NCBI GenBank assembly: GCA_003242885.1
Contig: QKMZ01000015.1
Location: forward strand, 62,001-126,000
Reading direction: 5' to 3'
DNA length: 64,000 bases
DNA from: Candidatus Melainabacteria bacterium
GTDB taxonomy: Bacteria > Cyanobacteriota > Vampirovibrionia > Obscuribacterales > Obscuribacteraceae
A model generated the notes under the pieces. It saw only the letters and a list, made by a program, of their open reading frames with translations, was not told the origin of the DNA and did no database searches. This document shows, one piece after another, positions 61,202 to 64,000 of this stretch (position 1 is the first letter of the stretch; each line of letters begins with the position of its first letter). A program made the position numbers and the translations under genes.

Positions 61202-61238
61202 GCGTCTACAGCGTTTACGTTGTAGAGAAACATTTGAG

Positions 61239-61270
61239 AGCGCTGGGTTGTCCCGGCGCTTTCTGTTTTG
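61239..61270 (+). terminator. rho-independent terminator
   Basis: AGCGCTGGG and CCCGGCGCT form a 9-bp stem with one G-T and a 4-base loop (61239-61260), followed by TTCTGTTTTG, 37 bases past the stop of the TrbI-like gene. Confidence 0.8.
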
Positions 61271-61277
61271 TGGACAA

Positions 61278-61306
61278 AAAAGGAGCCGCGTAATGCAGCT
61301 CCTTTT
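61278..61306 (-). terminator. bidirectional-type terminator for the 61364 gene
   Basis: AAAAGGAGC and GCTCCTTTT form a perfect 9-bp stem with an 11-base loop. A-run and T-run flanks make it usable from either side; it ends the minus-strand gene at 61364. Confidence 0.8.
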
Positions 61307-61363
61307 GGCTTCCTGTTAGATTTCGGGTATGCAGTCCGAAAGCTGTTTTAATTGTCGGCGCTA

Positions 61364-62623
61364 TTAGAAGTTGCCAGACATCGGCATTGCGCCGCCACCT
61401 GCAATCGATACCGGAGCGTCGAGTTGCAATTGCATTGCGGTACCGGATGGGATGGTTACTTCCTTTCCTTTTCTCAAGATCAAGCTTTGTGCAACACCAG
61501 CGCCAGCACCAATTGCGGTACCAGACCATGCGCCTCGGCCAACTCCACCTCTGCCGCCTGCAATAGCACCGACTGCGGTGCCAAGTGCGGCTCCGGTGCC
61601 GGCGCCGATAGCGCCGCGGATGGCTCCCTGACCGACTTTCGTCTTCCAGGTTTCACCTCTGAGAGTGTCATCTTGATCGCTGCCGCCATCGGTGTATTTA
61701 CCGATGCCACCGACGAGGTGAGCAGTGATTGGTGTTTCGATGCCGTCCGGTGTGCGGAGGCGATTGAACTTGATCGTCAAGCTCGATGCGCGACCGAGGT
61801 ATTTACCAGCGGAAGCATCAGTTACAGAACCGATTACGAGCGAACCAGCCGGGATTTGTGAATCCCCGAGCATTACGCTCTGGTTGATGGTTGCTTGAAT
61901 CAAGTCACCAGGTTTTGCAACTTGGGTCGAGATTGCTGTTTGCAAGTTGATCGGAATGGTCAAGCCGGCAGGTGCGTAAGTGACACGACCTTGGCGGAAT
62001 CCACCTTGGGGTGCGCCGTATTGAGCTTGTCCATATTGCGGCGGGTAACCTTGCGGAGGCATGTTGTACGACTGCTGAGTCGGCGCGCCGCCTTGCGTGG
62101 CGTAATAGTCCGAAGGTGCAGGAGCTGTTTGTGAATAGGATTGTTGTCTGACGGGCGGTGCTGCGGCGACTGCCGGAGCGCTGTTACTGTATTCGCCGGT
62201 CAATTGAGCTACATAGCTGTCGACGCTGGCTTGGTCAACCAGGGTATTGCGGAGAGCATCAGCCCATTTCTTGGCGAGAAGTGCTGGAGTCGTGCCATAA
62301 GCTTTTGCGTTGGCAGCATCGACTTCAACAATCTTATAGCCGCCCAAGGTGATGACCGGGCTGCCTTTTACATAAGTGATGTTAACGGACGAGGGTCCAC
62401 GATCTTTCGATGCGACAAGAGCATTGTCGAGATTCTTTTGAATTATTTCGGCGCGGGCGTCTGGGCTCAAACCGCCGACTGACACCTTGCTTGTTATAAC
62501 GGGGACACCAGCGATCTGAACGTTGGCATTCGCTAGCACCGCAAGTGGTGCCAGAAAGAATGTTTGGCTCAGGACCAGAGCACCGGCGATAAGTCTGCTT
62601 TTAGAAGAGTTGAACGAGGTCAT
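61364..62623 (-). CDS. secreted protein with TrbI-like domain and glycine zipper
   Basis: 419 residues. A signal peptide (about 1-32, ending AVLANA) is followed by a helix/beta region (about 35-150) and a Gln/Pro/Tyr/Gly-rich linker (about 155-220). A TrbI-like domain comes next: LTIPINLQTAISTQVAKPGDLIQATINQSVMLGDSQIPAGSLVIGSVTDASAGKYLGRASSLTIKFNRL. A glycine zipper (GAIRGAIGAGTGAALGTAVGAIAGG, about 335-360) could insert in a membrane. AAGGTG precedes the ATG. It is convergent with a gene carrying the same domain, so the two may cooperate in the envelope. No conjugation genes are near. Confidence 0.78.
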   Translation of the reverse strand: MTSFNSSKSRLIAGALVLSQTFFLAPLAVLANANVQIAGVPVITSKVSVGGLSPDARAEIIQKNLDNALVASKDRGPSSVNITYVKGSPVITLGGYKIVEVDAANAKAYGTTPALLAKKWADALRNTLVDQASVDSYVAQLTGEYSNSAPAVAAAPPVRQQSYSQTAPAPSDYYATQGGAPTQQSYNMPPQGYPPQYGQAQYGAPQGGFRQGRVTYAPAGLTIPINLQTAISTQVAKPGDLIQATINQSVMLGDSQIPAGSLVIGSVTDASAGKYLGRASSLTIKFNRLRTPDGIETPITAHLVGGIGKYTDGGSDQDDTLRGETWKTKVGQGAIRGAIGAGTGAALGTAVGAIAGGRGGVGRGAWSGTAIGAGAGVAQSLILRKGKEVTIPSGTAMQLQLDAPVSIAGGGAMPMSGNF

Positions 62624-63040
62624 CTTATTTTTTCACCTTGCCAGAGTTAGTTCGAGTCCAGTTGCAGGTCGTCTTCAGAGAAACTGTCATACCTGACCTA
62701 TGTTGAGTGCTTTAGGTGCTATGCAGCTTTCCCTTGCGCTCCAATGGGCTCTATGACACCAAAAAGTTTACCAATGTTCCCGAGGTACTTTCTGAGTCCG
62801 GACTAACACCTGTTGAGAACTTTCGAAAAGCCCGACTATAGACGTTTCCAGCCTCTTAGCTGGGTGCGCCGTTCTAGCCCGTTTCACGGGTTTTTATGGG
62901 GGATTATCTGCCGCCCTTTAACTCGCTCTAAGAGTTGATGCAATGCACGATTACCCCATCTGCGCGTAGACTGGCATGGGCAGAAAACCGCCGGTCCGGC
63001 CTGTGCATTTGCGGGCGCTCACTATAGATGTATATAGAAG
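62624..63040. other. 417-base intergenic region between divergent genes
   Basis: No coding frame with support. It includes a small hairpin CCCGTTTCACGGG followed by TTTTT (about 62879-62896, + strand), which looks like a weak terminator or attenuator for a short leader transcript, and an AT-rich -10-like stretch (TATAGATGTATATAG) immediately before the SDR start. Confidence 0.4.
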
Positions 63041-63847
63041 ATGGATCCGATAGTAAAAAGAGAGAGAAGTACAGTTCGCAAAACCGCCTTCATTACGGGC
63101 GCTAGCCGGGGAATTGGTCGAGCCGTAGCCGAAAGACTCGCGCAAGACGGTTTCGATCTGGCGCTGTTTGCTCGCAGTGAAGACCTGTTATTGCAGCAGG
63201 CGAAGGATTTGAGCCGTTACAGCATTGCTGCTCAAGCGTTTGTCGTGGATGTTTCAGACCAAGCTGAATTCTCTCAAGCTTTGCAATTGGCCAGTGAAAA
63301 ACTCGGACAGCCGCAGGTTTTGGTCAATAACGCCGGCGTGTATTACACTCAGGCGGTCGACGGACATTCCGTCGAATTATTCAGAGAGGTTCTGGAAACC
63401 AACCTCACTAGCGCTCTCAACGCCTGTCAATTCGTCGTTTCAGGCATGAAAAAGCTTGGCTGGGGGCGTATCGTAAATATCTCCTCGATATCTGGCAAGG
63501 TTGCTGAAGCTTACGGAGCTGCCTATTCTGCCTCAAAATTCGGCATCATTGGGCTAACTCAATCACTGGCGTTGGAAGTTGCCGAGCACGGCATCACCGT
63601 CAATGCCGTATGCCCTGGTTGGGTGGCCACTGAAATGGCGCGCGCTCAGCTTAACGATGAGAAGTGGTGCAAGCTCAATCAGTTGGAAGTAGAACAGTCG
63701 GAAGAAATTGCCAGACTTTCTGTGCCCCAAAAACGGCTGATTCAGCCAGAAGAGGTTGCGCACCTAGTATCATTTCTATGTAGCGAAAATGCACGCGGCA
63801 TTACAGGTCAATCCATAAATATCTGCGGAGGACTTTCCCTCAATTGA
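63041..63847 (+). CDS. short-chain dehydrogenase/reductase (FabG/PhbB-like)
   Basis: 268 residues. A 17-residue basic N-tail precedes the NAD(P)-binding motif TGASRGIG. LVNNAGVYYTQAV, the catalytic Ser in NISSISGKV and YSASKFG (YxxxK), and the VCPGWVATEMA loop are all present, ending in ITGQSINICGGLSLN. The C-terminal pattern GxTGQxxxxxGG is that of 3-oxoacyl-ACP or acetoacetyl-CoA reductases, but the assignment between them is not possible here. Its stop overlaps the TTG start of the next gene (TTGA). Confidence 0.92.
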   Translation: MDPIVKRERSTVRKTAFITGASRGIGRAVAERLAQDGFDLALFARSEDLLLQQAKDLSRYSIAAQAFVVDVSDQAEFSQALQLASEKLGQPQVLVNNAGVYYTQAVDGHSVELFREVLETNLTSALNACQFVVSGMKKLGWGRIVNISSISGKVAEAYGAAYSASKFGIIGLTQSLALEVAEHGITVNAVCPGWVATEMARAQLNDEKWCKLNQLEVEQSEEIARLSVPQKRLIQPEEVAHLVSFLCSENARGITGQSINICGGLSLN

Positions 63848-64000
63848 GATCCGAGACGGCTAAGCTGGTCGAAAAAGCCTACGAAAAGTCATCCTGGCCG
63901 ACTGTGGAGGTTGACGGAATGACGCTCCTGCAGGCGCCTAGCCTGATGGGAAAACGCTTGAAGCACGCGTTTACGACGCGCAAAGGCGGGCAGACTCCTT
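63844..64000 (+). CDS. pgeF: laccase-domain protein PgeF/YfiH (partial, N-terminal)
   Basis: A TTG at 63844 overlaps the SDR stop (TTGA) and opens a frame that runs to the window edge (52 codons). It reads ...KRLKHAFTTRKGGQTP at its end. H-x-F-(S/T)-T-R-x-GG is the N-terminal hallmark of the PgeF/YfiH laccase-like (DUF152) family, which edits peptidoglycan precursors (UDP-MurNAc-Ser) or acts on purine nucleosides. The copper/zinc ligands lie beyond the window. Confidence 0.75.
   Translation, partial: MRSETAKLVEKAYEKSSWPTVEVDGMTLLQAPSLMGKRLKHAFTTRKGGQTP

Noticed and set aside
59432..62623. Conjugation or type IV secretion locus
   Set aside because: Only TrbI-like domains are present; no VirB4, VirD4, relaxase or other Trb genes lie around them.
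1..64000. HIP1 (GCGATCGC) enrichment as in cyanobacteria
   Set aside because: I noticed only about five copies (near 8.1, 26.0, 45.3, 50.2 and 60.5 kb), far below the density of HIP1-rich cyanobacteria; counts were not made by computer.
1..64000. CRISPR array, prophage or insertion sequence
   Set aside because: No regularly spaced repeats with spacers, no transposase, integrase or phage structural genes are visible.

Overview
The window reads as a chromosome segment of a Gram-negative, non-photosynthetic bacterium. My inference is a relative of the Cyanobacteria such as the Obscuribacterales/Melainabacteria (Vampirovibrionia). The reasons are: an outer-membrane lipid A gene (lpxI), a type III glutamine synthetase (glnN), many secreted TPR, LRR and repeat proteins with Sec signals, frequent GTG/TTG starts, and large lineage-restricted hypothetical proteins. 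No rRNA gene, intact tRNA, CRISPR array, transposase or prophage is visible. The gene order looks like ordinary chromosome with many lineage-specific genes.

Layout. 1-2 kb: start of an alpha/beta hydrolase, a zinc-ribbon protein and a YD/RHS-like protein, all on the minus strand. 2-6 kb: a 1332-residue protein with an HD phosphohydrolase domain. 6.1-10.5 kb: a tightly overlapping three-gene operon (GcvT-like aminomethyltransferase plus two PYROXD2/phytoene-desaturase-like flavoproteins, the second with a degenerate nucleotide-binding loop). 10.5-19 kb: AIM24-family protein, an L,D-transpeptidase/M23 peptidase pair acting on peptidoglycan, a methyltransferase and several exported or TPR proteins. 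19.1-22.5 kb: three TadE/TadG-like pseudopilin-type proteins and a leucine-rich-repeat protein. 22.6-29.5 kb: ArnT-type glycosyltransferase, LpxI, TPR protein and a large hypothetical. 29.6-32.5 kb: yjbQ-glnN with an NtcA-type palindrome upstream. 32.5-34.2 kb: divergent CGNR regulator and PNPOx-like flavoprotein sharing an operator-like promoter. 34.2-41 kb: a Pro-rich repeat protein, a CHASE3/GGDEF/EAL protein overlapping a membrane protein, two secreted proteins and a band-7 protein. 41.2 kb: a sequence resembling the 3' end of tmRNA. 41.4-44.8 kb: divergent FdhF/YdeP molybdoenzyme and PQQ-type sugar dehydrogenase. 44.9-47.8 kb: a secreted protein made of eleven ~82-residue repeats. 47.8-56 kb: housekeeping and metabolism (typA, rsgA, GH1 glucosidase, SDR, hydroxyacid dehydrogenase, glpD). 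56-64 kb: a secreted TPR protein with a catalytically dead CHAT domain, two TrbI-like envelope proteins, an SDR and the first 52 codons of a pgeF-like gene.

The genes suggest a cell with an elaborate envelope and a broad organic-carbon metabolism (glycerol-3-phosphate, beta-glucosides, sugar oxidation, one-carbon transfer). The features I consider most worth following are the aminomethyltransferase/twin-flavoprotein operon, the pseudo-CHAT TPR protein, the tmRNA-3'-end-like fragment, the eleven-repeat protein, the four-copy GGTTA operator of the CGNR/PNPOx pair, and a 20-residue poly-lysine mini-ORF formed by a CTT microsatellite. All functional calls come from reading the sequence without database searches.
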